From Caballeronia insecticola (lineage in GTDB: Bacteria; Pseudomonadota; Gammaproteobacteria; Burkholderiales; Burkholderiaceae), in assembly GCF_000402035.1 (NCBI RefSeq), contig NC_021294.1, positions 1,343,816-1,407,815 of the forward strand: a DNA stretch of 64,000 nt, given 5' to 3'. Position numbers and translations under genes: made by a program. Positions 9,035 through 19,481 of the stretch are shown here, piece by piece (position 1 is the stretch's first letter; every line of letters begins with the position of its first letter). The notes under the pieces were generated by a model. That model saw only the letters and a list, made by a program, of their open reading frames with translations, was not told the DNA's origin and ran no database searches.

Positions 9035-9823
9035 TCAAAGGTACGGTTTGAGCCAGCCGAGACCGTTCGACGTGCCCGCCTTCGGTTTGTATTCGCAGCC
9101 GATCCAGCCTGCGTAGCCGAGCGAATCGATCAGATCGAACAGATACGGATAGTTGAGTTCGCCGATATCCGGCTCGTGCCGCTCCGGCACGCCCGCGATC
9201 TGAATATGTCCGATGCCCGCGTTCGGGCGCTTCATATCGCGCCTGAGCTTCATCGCGATATCGCCTTCGACGATCTGGCAGTGATAGATGTCGAACTGCA
9301 CTTGCAGATTCGGCGCGCCGATTTCGTCGCAGATGGCTTGCGCGTCGTCCTGACGGTTCAGGAAGAAGCCGGGAATGTCGCGCGTGTTGATCGGCTCGAT
9401 CACGATGCCGATGCCCGCCTTCTGCGCCTCCTTCGCCGCGTACTCCAGATTCCGCAGATACACCGCGCGATGTTGCGCGCGCGGCTGCTCCGGCGCGATC
9501 AGTCCGGCCATTACGTGAAGCTTTTCATTGCCGAGCACGGCGGCATATTCCAAACTCTTCGCGACGCTCTGCCTGAACTCGTCCTCGCGCCCCGGCAACG
9601 CCGCGATGCCGCGCTCGCCCGCCGCCCAGTCGCCCGGAGGCGCGTTGAAGAGCGCCTGCGTGAGGCCGTTGTCGACGAGGCGCGCCTTGATGTCGGCGGC
9701 GGGGAAATCGTACGGGAACAGGAACTCCACCGCCTTGAAGCCGTCTTTCGCCGCGGCGGCGAAGCGGTCAAGGAACGCGTGTTCCGTGTACATCATCGTG
9801 AGATTGGCGGCAAAACGTGGCAT
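9035..9823 (-). CDS. otnI: 2-oxo-tetronate isomerase
   Basis: A 262-aa TIM-barrel sugar isomerase of the hydroxypyruvate-isomerase family. Metal and acid-base residues are visible in [34 protein letters not shown] and WIGCEYKP. OtnI moves the keto group of 2-oxo-tetronate to C3. Start ATG 9823 has AGGAGA at proper spacing; an apparent in-frame extension upstream is antisense to nothing coherent and is ignored. It lies between otnC (47 bp upstream) and denD. The operon context supports OtnI over plain hydroxypyruvate isomerase (Hyi). Confidence 0.88.
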   Translation of the reverse strand: MPRFAANLTMMYTEHAFLDRFAAAAKDGFKAVEFLFPYDFPAADIKARLVDNGLTQALFNAPPGDWAAGERGIAALPGREDEFRQSVAKSLEYAAVLGNEKLHVMAGLIAPEQPRAQHRAVYLRNLEYAAKEAQKAGIGIVIEPINTRDIPGFFLNRQDDAQAICDEIGAPNLQVQFDIYHCQIVEGDIAMKLRRDMKRPNAGIGHIQIAGVPERHEPDIGELNYPYLFDLIDSLGYAGWIGCEYKPKAGTSNGLGWLKPYL

Positions 9824-9870
9824 GGGTTGCGTCTCCTGATTGAATTGTGGCTGAGTGCATACGCCAGCGC

Positions 9871-10512
9871 TCACCAGCGCGCGCCGAAGGTCTGGCGCAA
9901 ATCTTCGATGGCCGCGTCCGGCAACGGTTCGGGGCGCGGCATCGTCGACAGATAAAGCTGCGCCGTTTCCTCCAGTTCCTCCAGCGCGTAGGACGCGTGC
10001 GAAACCGTCTTTTCCCACACGACCGGACCGAGCCGTTCGAGCAGCACCGCGCGCACCGTCGATGCCAGCGCCGCCACTTCCTCCGCGACAGCCGGATCGC
10101 CCGGACGGCGATAACGGATCAGCGGCACGTGACCGACCTTCATGACGTAATACGGCGTGATAGGCGGCAGCACGTCGCCGGGTTTCCAGACGCCCGCGAG
10201 CGTCAGCGCGACGAGATGCGTCGAATGCGTATGCACGACGCCGCGCGTCTCGCCATTGCTTTCGTAGATGCGCCGATGCAGCGCGAGCGTCTTCGACGGC
10301 CGTCCGCCCGACACGTGCTTGCCGTGCAGATCGACCTTCGCGATATCGGCGGGGTCGAGGCGGCCGAGGCACGCGTCGGTCGGCGTGATCAGCCAGCCGT
10401 CGTCGAGACGCGCGCTGATGTTGCCCGCGCTGCCCACGGTATAGCGGCGCTCGTAAAGGCTCTTGCCGGTCACGCAAATCTCTTCGCGAATGAGCGTTTC
10501 GTTCGATGCCAT
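9871..10512 (-). CDS. otnC: 3-oxo-tetronate 4-phosphate decarboxylase, class II aldolase fold
   Basis: A 213-aa class II aldolase/adducin-family enzyme. The zinc site is seen as [12 protein letters not shown] plus a later His (VSHASYAL), and the phosphate loop as [10 protein letters not shown]. OtnC decarboxylates 3-oxo-tetronate 4-phosphate to dihydroxyacetone phosphate and CO2. Its ATG shares one base with the TAA of otnK (TAATG), indicating coupled translation. L-fuculose-phosphate aldolase is the alternative family name, but the neighbours settle the role. Confidence 0.88.
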   Translation of the reverse strand: MASNETLIREEICVTGKSLYERRYTVGSAGNISARLDDGWLITPTDACLGRLDPADIAKVDLHGKHVSGGRPSKTLALHRRIYESNGETRGVVHTHSTHLVALTLAGVWKPGDVLPPITPYYVMKVGHVPLIRYRRPGDPAVAEEVAALASTVRAVLLERLGPVVWEKTVSHASYALEELEETAQLYLSTMPRPEPLPDAAIEDLRQTFGARW

Positions 10513-11792
10513 TACAGTGCCTTCAACGCTTTGTCGAAGAAGTCCGCCGTGCCGAAATTGCCCGACTTCAGCGCGAGCGCGATGGCCTCGTCCGCGCCAG
10601 CGGATTGCGTCGCCGGCACGCCCGGATCGATCTGCGGGCCGATGCGCAGCGTCTGCACGCCGAGCGCCTGCACGACCGCGCCCGAGGTCTCGCCGCCCGC
10701 GACCACGAACTTGCGCGCGCCTTCGTCCCGCAGCGCACGCGCGATCGACGCGAGCGCCTCTTCGACGAGTTGCCCCGCCTTCTCGACGCCCAGTTCCTTC
10801 TGCACGGCCTTCACTTCGTCGGGTGACGAGGTCGCGTAGATCAGCACGGTTTCGTCCTTCGCGAAGTGCGCGCGCGCGAACTCGACGGCGTTCTGCACGA
10901 CAGGCTCGCCACGCGAGAGCGCCATCGGATCGATGCGAAAGCTCGGCTTCGATGCGCGCCATTGCGCGACCTGCGCGTTCGTCGCCTTCGATGCGCTGCC
11001 CGCCAGCACGACCGCCCGGCCTTCGATCTTCGGCAGATCGGCGGCGTGTTCGGCGTGCGCGAGCAGATTCGCCGCGCGGAAATTCTGCGGCAGGCCGAGC
11101 GCGATGCCCGAGCCGCCCGTGATCAGCGCAAGATCGCGGCACGCGTCGCCCAGCACGTAGAGATCGGCGTCCGACACGGCATCGGCGATAGCGAGACGCA
11201 CGCCGTCGCGTTTCAGCTCGCCGATGCGCGCGCGGATTGCGTCGGCGCCCTGCGCGATGGTGTCGTAGCGAATCAGGCCGACCTTCGATTTCGTCTGACG
11301 CTGCAGCACGCGCACGAGGTTGGGATCGGTCATCGGCGTGAGCGGATGGTTCTCCATGCCGGATTCGTTGAGCAGCACGTCGCCGACGAAAAGATAGCCG
11401 CGAAAGATCGTGCGGCCATTCTCCGGAAACGCCGGACAGGCAATCGTGAAGTCGTCTTTCAGCGCGTCCAGCAGCGCATCCGCAACCGGGCCGATGTTGC
11501 CGTCGTCGGTGGAATCGAAGGTCGAGCAATACTTGAAGATGAACTGGCGGCAGCCTTGCGCGCGCAGCCATTCGAGCGCGTCGAGCGACTGGCGCACTGC
11601 GTCTTTCGCGGCAATCGTGCGCGATTTCAGCGCGACGACGAGCGCATCCGCTTCGATCTGCGTACCCGCAGCCGGCACGCCGATGGTCTGCACCGTGCGC
11701 ATGCCGCCGCGCACGAGCATGTTGGCGAGATCGGTTGCGCCGGTGAAATCGTCGGCGATACAGCCGAGCAGTGCCTGCGCCGCTTGCGTCAT
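10512..11792 (-). CDS. otnK: 3-oxo-tetronate kinase (four-carbon acid sugar kinase)
   Basis: A 426-aa DUF1537-type kinase with two domains: an N-terminal substrate domain starting [18 protein letters not shown] and a C-terminal nucleotide domain with [14 protein letters not shown]. It phosphorylates 3-oxo-tetronate at O4 with ATP. It overlaps ltnD by the ATGA at 11789-11792 and otnC by one base, so it is the middle of a tightly coupled run. ATG 11792 matches the family N-terminus; an upstream extension would run through ltnD. Confidence 0.9.
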   Translation of the reverse strand: MTQAAQALLGCIADDFTGATDLANMLVRGGMRTVQTIGVPAAGTQIEADALVVALKSRTIAAKDAVRQSLDALEWLRAQGCRQFIFKYCSTFDSTDDGNIGPVADALLDALKDDFTIACPAFPENGRTIFRGYLFVGDVLLNESGMENHPLTPMTDPNLVRVLQRQTKSKVGLIRYDTIAQGADAIRARIGELKRDGVRLAIADAVSDADLYVLGDACRDLALITGGSGIALGLPQNFRAANLLAHAEHAADLPKIEGRAVVLAGSASKATNAQVAQWRASKPSFRIDPMALSRGEPVVQNAVEFARAHFAKDETVLIYATSSPDEVKAVQKELGVEKAGQLVEEALASIARALRDEGARKFVVAGGETSGAVVQALGVQTLRIGPQIDPGVPATQSAGADEAIALALKSGNFGTADFFDKALKAL

Positions 11793-12685
11793 TGCTTCGC
11801 TCCCTTCGGGATGTCGATGCCCGGAAAAATCTTGATGACCGCGGAATCGTCTTCGCCGCCATGGCCCGCCGTGGACGCCATCATGAACATCTGATGCGCC
11901 GCCGCCGACAACGGCAGCGGAAACTTCGACGTGCGCGCCGTATCGAGCACGAGGCCGAGATCCTTCACGAAGATATCGACGGCGGACAGCGGCGTGTAGT
12001 CGCCCGCGAGTATGTGCGGCACGCGGTTCTCGAACATCCACGAGTTGCCGGCGCTGTGCGTGATGACGTCATACAGCGCGTCGGGATCGACGCCTTCGCG
12101 CAGGCCGAGCGCCATCGCTTCCGCCGCCGCCGCGATATGCACGCCCGCCAGCAACTGGTTGATGATCTTGACCTTGGAGCCCGCGCCGTGCGAGTCGCCC
12201 AGTCGATACACCTTGCCCGCAATCGCGTCGAGCACGTCTTCGCACGCGGCGTAGGCGGCGGCGGGGCCGGAGGTCATCATCGTCATTTCGCCGGAACTCG
12301 CCTTCGCCGCGCCGCCGGACAAGGGCGCGTCGAGCAGCAGGACGCCTTTTTCGTCGAGACGCTTGCCGAGGTCGGCGGCGAATTGCGGCGATACGGTCGC
12401 GCAGGCGAGCACGACGCTGCCCGGCTTCATCGCCGCGACGGCGCCGCGCTCGCCGAACAGCACCGCGTCCGTCTGCGCTGCATTGACGACGACCGTCAGC
12501 ACGGCCTCGCACTTGCCGCCCATCTCCGCCGGCGACGCGCACGCGATGCCGCCTTCGGCCGCGAACGCATCGAGCACTTGCTGGCGCACGTCGCATGCAT
12601 GCACGGCGAAGCCCGCGCGCAGCAGCGAGCGCGCGACGCCCAGCCCCATCGCGCCCAGGCCGATGACTCCCACGTTTCTCGTCAT
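11789..12685 (-). CDS. ltnD: L-threonate dehydrogenase
   Basis: A 298-aa beta-hydroxyacid dehydrogenase. The Rossmann motif GLGAMGLG is at 9-16, the substrate loop is DAPLSGGAAKA, and the catalytic Lys173 with Asn176 is in KVKIINQ. LtnD oxidises L-threonate at C2 to 2-oxo-tetronate, the shared intermediate with the DenD branch. It is the first catabolic gene of the operon, 99 bp downstream of the regulator's stop. Other beta-HAD members such as GarR (tartronate semialdehyde reductase) look similar, and the otn genes are what point to LtnD. Confidence 0.88.
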   Translation of the reverse strand: MTRNVGVIGLGAMGLGVARSLLRAGFAVHACDVRQQVLDAFAAEGGIACASPAEMGGKCEAVLTVVVNAAQTDAVLFGERGAVAAMKPGSVVLACATVSPQFAADLGKRLDEKGVLLLDAPLSGGAAKASSGEMTMMTSGPAAAYAACEDVLDAIAGKVYRLGDSHGAGSKVKIINQLLAGVHIAAAAEAMALGLREGVDPDALYDVITHSAGNSWMFENRVPHILAGDYTPLSAVDIFVKDLGLVLDTARTSKFPLPLSAAAHQMFMMASTAGHGGEDDSAVIKIFPGIDIPKGAKQ

Positions 12686-12784
12686 GTCGATTCTCTCGCT
12701 CGGAAGGTTAGGTTAGGTCTGTTCACATCTAAAACGGCCATGCGTTGCGCCTGACTTTGAAATTCGTTTCCAGCGGAACAGGCC

Positions 12785-13516
12785 CTAGCAAATGCCGGCT
12801 TCCGCCAGACGGCGCGCGGCGTTGATGAGATGCGTCTGCGCGGCGTCGCGCGCGGCGGCGGGATCGGCTGCGCGGATTGCGTCCGCGATAGCCGCATGCT
12901 CCTCGCGCACCTGCCGCATGAAGTCCTCGCGCAACGCCTCGTTGGCCCGCGTGACGATGGTGCCGGCCTCCAGATACTGGTTCAGAAAGGTGAGCGTTTT
13001 CAGGAAGTACGGATTGCCCGTCGCGTTCGCGATCTCGCGATGAAACGCGACGTCTTCGGCCACGCCGTCGCGGCCCTCGAGCACGGCTTGATCGATGTTG
13101 CGGAGTGCGGCGTCGATGGCGGCCATCTGCTCGACGCTGCGACGCAACGCGGCCTCCGACGCCACTTCCGCTTCGATCGCGCGACGCAGCGCGAGTATCT
13201 GCATGACCGCGCCCGGCTCCACGGCCTGCGCGTAATCGATGCGCAACGGCCGTATGCCCGCACGCTCGACGATGAACACGCCGCTGCCCTGACGCGGCTC
13301 GACCATGCCTTCGTTCTTCAGACGCGAAATCGCCTCGCGAATTACCGTGCGGCTCACGCCGAATTCCTGCGCGAGCACGGCTTCGGTCGGCAGCTTGCCG
13401 GTCTGCGCGAAGCTGCCTTTCTCGATCTGCTTCTGCAATTGCTGCGCGACCGTGTCGCTCAGCGCGCGCGGCGGAATCTTTTCGAACATGCGGTTCGACG
13501 CGGAGGATAAAGTCAT
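12785..13516 (-). CDS. FadR/GntR-family regulator of the threonate/erythronate operon
   Basis: A 243-aa regulator with an N-terminal GntR winged helix (about 10-80; LPTEAVLAQEFGVSRTVIREAI) and a C-terminal all-helical FCD domain with Asp/His metal or ligand residues (AFHREIANATGNPYF). It sits directly upstream of ltnD on the same strand and is probably a repressor relieved by a tetronate intermediate. ATG 13516 is preferred; a GTG at 13552 would add 12 residues. No convincing operator was found in the 99 bp before ltnD. A TTGTATGAT half-site lies just upstream of its own start. Confidence 0.87.
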   Translation of the reverse strand: MTLSSASNRMFEKIPPRALSDTVAQQLQKQIEKGSFAQTGKLPTEAVLAQEFGVSRTVIREAISRLKNEGMVEPRQGSGVFIVERAGIRPLRIDYAQAVEPGAVMQILALRRAIEAEVASEAALRRSVEQMAAIDAALRNIDQAVLEGRDGVAEDVAFHREIANATGNPYFLKTLTFLNQYLEAGTIVTRANEALREDFMRQVREEHAAIADAIRAADPAAARDAAQTHLINAARRLAEAGIC

Positions 13517-13576
13517 CGGGTCATCATACAAATTTTCACGATGTCGATCCACCGCGTGATAACCCTCGGTGCGAAT

Positions 13577-13915
13577 TTATCGCGCGAGCGGCTCGTCGAT
13601 GAGTGCGAGCGCGTCGCGAATTTCGGTGGCGTCGCCGGGGCGCACGAGGCGCGCGACTTCCTGGCCGTCGAGCATGAAGACGAGCGTCGGCCAGAGCTTG
13701 ACGCGAAACGAGCGGCCGAGCGGGCGGCCGCTGCCGTCTTCGATCTTGAGATGCTTCACCGCGCCGTGACCCTGAAACGCCTGCGCGATCAGCGGCTGCG
13801 CGGCGCGGCAGAAGCCGCACCAGTCGGTGCCGAATTCGACGACCGTGGGACCGCTGAGCGCATCGATTTCCGCGCGGGCGGGCGCGGTCTTCGCATATTC
13901 AATATTCATGGTCAT
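13577..13915 (-). CDS. Thioredoxin-like protein
   Basis: A 112-aa single-domain thioredoxin with active site WCGFC (about residues 32-36) and cis-proline region VKLWPTLVFMLDG. The last beta-alpha unit carries EVARLVRPGD. There is no signal peptide, so it is cytoplasmic. The WCGFC motif differs from the WCGPC of TrxA, so it is an auxiliary thiol-disulfide protein. It lies 60 bp upstream of the GntR regulator on the same strand and 91 bp after the unknown repeat-domain gene. Functional links to either are not evident. Confidence 0.88.
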   Translation of the reverse strand: MTMNIEYAKTAPARAEIDALSGPTVVEFGTDWCGFCRAAQPLIAQAFQGHGAVKHLKIEDGSGRPLGRSFRVKLWPTLVFMLDGQEVARLVRPGDATEIRDALALIDEPLAR

Positions 13916-14006
13916 GGCGCTTGTCCTTGCTCCTTTATTCGTCGATAACAGCAGGAAATCGGCCCGCGCGACGGAATGCGGTCGAGCGGGCGTCGCGCCG
14001 GAGATA

Positions 14007-14567
14007 TTACGATCCGACCGCGATGGCCGTCACCTCCTGGCGCAAGCCGCCGGTTATCGTAACCGGCATATTGGTTCGGAGCGCGAGCATGAAAAGGCTG
14101 TTCCGGTTATCGTAATTTTCGCTGTTTGGCCACATTTTCGCGCAGTAGCGCGAGCCATCGTCGGTTTCGAGGATATAGCTGATCGCGGCGGCGGGATCTT
14201 GATCGACGATCCTGATCACCGTTCCCGTACGCTTTTCGTGGAGTTTGAGAAAAGAACTGCTTAAAGAGGGGACGGGAGCGTTGCTGGGCGCAACGGCAAG
14301 CCCCGTGATAATGCCTCGTTCGTCTCCGCAAAGCGCGACGGGCAGTCCGTAATCGAGCGCCATCATCAGCAGGTTATTGCGGTTTTCGTGACTGACAATA
14401 TTGAGCTGGCCGCAGTAAGGTATTCCGTCTTCCGTTCTGAGAATGTAGTTTACGTTATCGAGATCGTTTGAATCGATAATGCGGCTCAGGAAGCCACCCC
14501 GAACGTCCTTAAGTGGCGCGCCGCCCTGAACTAAAAGCAAATTTGTAGTAGCGTTATTACCGTTCAT
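14007..14567 (-). CDS. Unknown protein with two copies of a ~70-residue domain
   Basis: A 186-aa protein of no family I recognise. Residues about 22-92 and 113-186 are two copies of the same unit. Each copy has a G-x3-x-I(V/I)D start, then Y-I-L-x-T-x-DG-x3-YC, then NRN-x-L-x-M-AL, then PV and a small-residue turn, then a final hydrophobic strand (LAVA, AIAVG). The predicted order of strands, helix, strands is compatible with a small beta-barrel such as an OB fold, but that is inference. A third copy forms the gene immediately upstream. There is no signal peptide or membrane segment. Base composition is clearly lower in GC than the flanking genes, suggesting acquisition. A 17-bp palindrome inside it (14050-14066) is noted but lies in coding sequence. 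Confidence 0.75.
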   Translation of the reverse strand: MNGNNATTNLLLVQGGAPLKDVRGGFLSRIIDSNDLDNVNYILRTEDGIPYCGQLNIVSHENRNNLLMMALDYGLPVALCGDERGIITGLAVAPSNAPVPSLSSSFLKLHEKRTGTVIRIVDQDPAAAISYILETDDGSRYCAKMWPNSENYDNRNSLFMLALRTNMPVTITGGLRQEVTAIAVGS

Positions 14568-14590
14568 TGTTTGATCGATCCTGAAGATTG

Positions 14591-14896
14591 CTATCTGACC
14601 ATGCCGTGAGCATCGGCACCTAAAGCGAAAGCTCGCAAATAACTGTTGATCCCTCCCACGACCATCACGAGCCGCCCGGATTCGAGCGCCATTTGCATGA
14701 GCGCGTGCCGGTTGCCCCTGCGCTTCGCGTCCATTTGCGTGCAAAACTTCTTGCCGTCCGCGGTCTGAATGACGTAGTTGACATACATCGACGCGTCCGA
14801 ATCGACAATTCCGACCACCACCCCCACGCGCATACCGTCCAGCGGCGTGTCACCGCATATGAGCGACGGAATCACTGGCGAACTTCTGATTTTCAT
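14591..14896 (-). CDS. Unknown single-copy version of the same repeat domain
   Basis: A 101-aa protein whose residues about 22-94 match both repeats of the next gene: G-V-V-V-G-IVDSD, then NYVIQTADGKKFC, then NRHALMQMALESG, then VMVVGG and LRAFALG. It begins at ATG 14896 with AGGGAG upstream, and the two-domain gene follows after 23 bp, so they form an operon. There is no signal peptide. Arrangement as 1+2 copies suggests duplication inside the locus. I cannot assign a function. Confidence 0.75.
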   Translation of the reverse strand: MKIRSSPVIPSLICGDTPLDGMRVGVVVGIVDSDASMYVNYVIQTADGKKFCTQMDAKRRGNRHALMQMALESGRLVMVVGGINSYLRAFALGADAHGMVR

Positions 14897-15304
14897 TCAA
14901 TGCTCCCTGATTAACAAAGGATGCCTGCTTAAAAGCATGGACCGCAAAACTACGATAAACAGAGATATATCAGGATATTATGCAATTCCTTAAAACGCGT
15001 GCTCTTGGATATTTAAATGAAAGATTCACGGATTGCGGACGAAAGAGTCCTCCCGCACGTGTCGTCCGACACGGCGCGTCTATGTTTTTCGTGCATGTAG
15101 GCGTCCTAATTAAAGGAAAACGTTTTAGTAAAACGATTGATTCGCTTTTTATTGTTTAATCGATGGTGCGTAATCTACGAAGCCAAAAATTACTCAGTCA
15201 ATATTGATAAATGTCATTTTTTGCGCCAGTCGGACGCTGTTCGATTTGACATTTTAAAAACAAGCTGGACGCGGGGAAGACGCTCGCTCCGTGCAGTGCG
15301 AACG
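14897..15304. other. AT-rich intergenic stretch with dyads
   Basis: About 400 bp with no convincing gene, markedly richer in A+T than its surroundings. It presumably holds the promoter of the repeat-domain operon. Two dyads stand out: CGTGTCG-N2-CGACACG at 15058-15073, and CGTTTT-AGT-AAAACG at 15121-15135. Nothing else recognisable was found. Confidence 0.5.
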
Positions 15305-15832
15305 CTATTGCCCGAAGCCCGTCAGCCCGATCAGCGCGCCGCCTGCGAGCAGCCACAGCGGATGCAGCCGCGTTCGATACGACAGCACTGCGACGAGCGC
15401 CGTCAGGGCCGCGAGCATCAACGTCCGGTCCGACGCCTCCGCGATCAGCAAGCCGCTCGCCGCGACGAGCCCCGCCGTGATCGGCACGAGGCCGAGTTGA
15501 ATGTAGCGCCGCCATGGCCGGTCCTTGAAGCGCTCCCACGCGTGCAGCGCGCCGATCGTCACGAGCGAAGACGGCCCGAACTTCGCAATCGACGTGACGA
15601 GCACGCCCGGCCAGCCCGCCACGTGCCAGCCGATCAGCGTGACGATCATCATGTTCGGCCCGGGCGCGGCCTGCGCGAGCGCAAAGAGCGCGGAGAAATC
15701 CGCCTGGCTCATCCATTCGTGCACTTGCACGACCTGGCGCTGCATTTCCGGCAGGATCGAATTGCCGCCGCCGAACGCGAGCAGCGACAACTGGCTGAAG
15801 ATCGCGGCGAGCGAGAGCAGGTCGTGATTCAT
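15305..15832 (-). CDS. chrA: Chromate transporter, C-terminal half protein
   Basis: A 175-aa membrane protein, one of the two half-length CHR proteins that together equal one long ChrA. It shows FGGGNSILPEM near the N-terminus and FALAQAAPGPNMM, the conserved proline/glycine motif, then three further hydrophobic helices. ChrA expels chromate from the cytoplasm using the membrane potential. The start overlaps the stop of the partner gene (ATGA), as expected when two halves work as a heterodimer. No chrB regulator is nearby. Confidence 0.85.
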   Translation of the reverse strand: MNHDLLSLAAIFSQLSLLAFGGGNSILPEMQRQVVQVHEWMSQADFSALFALAQAAPGPNMMIVTLIGWHVAGWPGVLVTSIAKFGPSSLVTIGALHAWERFKDRPWRRYIQLGLVPITAGLVAASGLLIAEASDRTLMLAALTALVAVLSYRTRLHPLWLLAGGALIGLTGFGQ

Positions 15833-16380
15833 CGGCGCATCTTCCAGGCGATCAGCACCGAGAGCGGCGTGAAGACGAGCATCGTCGGCAGAAGCGGCGT
15901 GCGCAGGAACGCGATGGCCGCGAACATCAGCAACGCGACGGCCGCCGCCTCCGGCTTGCGGCGCAGCGGCCACATGATCTTCACGGCCATCGCGACGAGC
16001 AGGCCCGCCGCGGCCGCCGCCAGACCCGCGAACAGATGCGCGATGCGCGAATCCTGGTGCGTGCGCTGATAGATCACGCCGAGCCCGATCACGATGAGCG
16101 ACGGCCCCACCAGCAGCCCGAGCAGGCCCGCGAGCGCGCCCGGCACGCCGCGAAAGCGCATGCCGATCGCGACCGACAGATTGATCACGTTGCCGCCGGG
16201 CAGGAACTGGCAGAGGCCGAGCAGATCGGTGAATTCGTCGGCATCGAGCCATTTGCGGCGCTCGACGATCTCGCGGCGCGCAAGCGGCAGCGCGCCGCCG
16301 AACGCCGTCAGCCCGAGCGTCAGAAAGCCGATAAAAATCTCGCCGACGGACGGACGCGGCGCCGGTTCGTGGGGCGACAT
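15829..16380 (-). CDS. chrA: Chromate transporter, N-terminal half protein
   Basis: A 183-aa half-length CHR protein. It has FGGALPLARREIVER at the N-terminus and FCQFLPGGNVINLSVAIG, the counterpart of the PGP motif in its partner, then four to five membrane helices. It overlaps the second half by 4 bp and begins 3 bp after panE, so all three are probably co-transcribed. Split short-chain CHR pairs have antiparallel topologies in characterised cases. Chromate specificity is family knowledge and is not proven here. Confidence 0.85.
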   Translation of the reverse strand: MSPHEPAPRPSVGEIFIGFLTLGLTAFGGALPLARREIVERRKWLDADEFTDLLGLCQFLPGGNVINLSVAIGMRFRGVPGALAGLLGLLVGPSLIVIGLGVIYQRTHQDSRIAHLFAGLAAAAAGLLVAMAVKIMWPLRRKPEAAAVALLMFAAIAFLRTPLLPTMLVFTPLSVLIAWKMRR

Positions 16381-16383
16381 CGC

Positions 16384-17325
16384 TTAGCGCGGTGCGGCGC
16401 TCGTGCGCGCGCGACGCGTCTCGTAGGCCTTCAGATGCGCATACGCGACCGCCAGCGCCGACAGCCCGGCGACCGGCGTGCGCCGCCGCGCGAGCAGATC
16501 GCCGACGATATGATCCGCTTCGATCGGCGCGCCGTTCTCCAGATCGCGCAACATCGACGCGGTCATCAGCGAGCCGCGTTCGGCAAAGAACCCGCGGGCG
16601 CGCGCGACGACCGCCTCGCCCGGCGGATGCGCGTTGTCGCCCGCGATGCCGCTGCATTCGTCGAAGAGTTGCGCGAGCAGCGCCTCGCCGCCGGGCGCTT
16701 CGAGAATATCGCCGACGGGCGCGCGCATCAGGCAGGTGCCGGTCGCGAGCGTGGCGAGGAACACCCACTTGTCCCACATCGACTGCAGGATGTCGTCGCT
16801 CACGGCGAGATCGAAGCCCGCGCCGCCGAGTTGCGCGGCGATCGCGTCGATGCGCGCGGAACGGCCGCCGGCGCGCTCGCCGATGGTCATCGAATGCATG
16901 TTGTTCAGATGCAGGATTTCGCCTTGCGCGTCGAGCGTCGCGGCGATCACGCACTGGCCGCCGAGCACGTTTGACGGATCGAAGCGCGCGTCGAGCGCAT
17001 CGAGATGACCCATGCCGTTGAGCAGCGGCAGGATGGCGGTGTGCGGGCCGACCGCGGGCGCGAAGGAATCGATCGCGCCTTGCAGATCGTAGGCCTTGCA
17101 GCTCAGCAGAATCAGATCGTAGGGACCGTCGATGTCTTTGGCGAGCACCATCGGCGGACATTGAAACGCGAGATCGCCCTCGGGGCTGTTCACTTTCAGG
17201 CCGCACTGCCGCAGACGCTCGGCGCGCCGCTCGCGCACGAGAAAGGTCACGTCCCTGCCCGCTTCGAGCAGGCGCGCGCCGAAATATCCGCCGATGGCCC
17301 CCGCCCCCACTACCAGAATCCGCAT
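16384..17325 (-). CDS. panE: 2-dehydropantoate 2-reductase
   Basis: A 313-aa ketopantoate reductase (ApbA/PanE). The NADPH motif is GAGAIGGYFGARL at 7-19. The catalytic Lys is expected in the SMWDKWVF segment and the substrate helix in SMLRDLENGAPIEADHIVGD. The reaction converts ketopantoate to pantoate in pantothenate synthesis. Many Burkholderiaceae carry several homologues, and this one heads a chrA operon with no other pantothenate genes nearby, so it may instead act on another 2-oxo acid. Confidence 0.82.
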   Translation of the reverse strand: MRILVVGAGAIGGYFGARLLEAGRDVTFLVRERRAERLRQCGLKVNSPEGDLAFQCPPMVLAKDIDGPYDLILLSCKAYDLQGAIDSFAPAVGPHTAILPLLNGMGHLDALDARFDPSNVLGGQCVIAATLDAQGEILHLNNMHSMTIGERAGGRSARIDAIAAQLGGAGFDLAVSDDILQSMWDKWVFLATLATGTCLMRAPVGDILEAPGGEALLAQLFDECSGIAGDNAHPPGEAVVARARGFFAERGSLMTASMLRDLENGAPIEADHIVGDLLARRRTPVAGLSALAVAYAHLKAYETRRARTSAAPR

Positions 17326-17379
17326 GTCCCGCTCCTTGATTTTGATGGCCCAACCGATGAGCCGATGAATCGCCCGGCT

Positions 17380-17763
17380 TCAGGCCTGCCAGACGCCGAA
17401 ACCCGCTTCCCGTAAGCCGATTGCCAGTTCCACTTCCATGTCGCGTGCGCCGTCGTACGGCATCGGGTTGTACATCTCGTAAAGCTGCGGCAACAGGCGC
17501 AGCCCGAACTCGCGCACGAAGCGGTTCGACTGGATGCCCGCCTTGTGCTTGTCGAAACGCACGTCCGGATCGACGCCCGTCATGCCCACATAGACGAACG
17601 GCTTGCCGATGACGTAATCCGGATTCGCGCGGCGAAAGCGCGCTTCGTTCCAGACCGCGTCGGACAATTCGACGACGTAGACGGAGTAGTGATGGCGTCG
17701 CGCGCGCCGGGTGGGCGGCATGTTCCGGGTGGCCTTCGCGGCGTGCTCGTTGCGGGCTGTCAT
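17380..17763 (-). CDS. GIY-YIG-like nuclease-fold protein
   Basis: A 127-aa protein. YSVYVVEL and FVYVGMTG stand where the GIY and YIG strands of that nuclease family would be. A basic helix follows (RFDKHKAGIQ), and a C-terminal Glu-rich helix (EVELAIGLREAGFGVW) could supply the catalytic Glu. The pattern is weak and only structural comparison would confirm it. A second start lies at ATG 17721. It is on the minus strand between panE and gnd and has no obvious partner. Confidence 0.6.
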   Translation of the reverse strand: MTARNEHAAKATRNMPPTRRARRHHYSVYVVELSDAVWNEARFRRANPDYVIGKPFVYVGMTGVDPDVRFDKHKAGIQSNRFVREFGLRLLPQLYEMYNPMPYDGARDMEVELAIGLREAGFGVWQA

Positions 17764-18050
17764 TCTAAGACGGCGCGGCCCGCGACGCTCGATCGCCCTG
17801 CACGCTCCCTGCCGGATGCGCCCCAAAGTGGTAAATTCGGGTCGGTCTGCGTTCGCGCAACGATCGGTGCGGCGCGCGGCTTCTGGCCCACGCGGCTTGC
17901 ATAACCTGCATGGCCCGCGTTGAATCAGCCGCGCCGGGCGCCGTCGGAACGGAGACGACCTCTCACGCGCGAACGCCGCTTTCATCGACACATTTTTACC
18001 CCGAAGCCGCGCGCCACGAGCCGCCGGCTTGGGTCTATCGGAGATCAAGC

Positions 18051-19457
<1,407 letters not shown>

Positions 19458-19481
19458 GTTTGCGTTGAGTGGTTGAGAGCG

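Noticed and set aside
14050..14066. The palindrome CCGGTTATCGTAACCGG
   Set aside because: It lies inside the coding part of the second repeat and is explained by codons of the PVTITGG region, so I do not call it an operator.
15305..16380. Frameshifted single chrA gene
   Set aside because: The two halves have their own starts, an ATGA overlap and complete motifs, which matches the known split CHR pairs rather than a broken gene.
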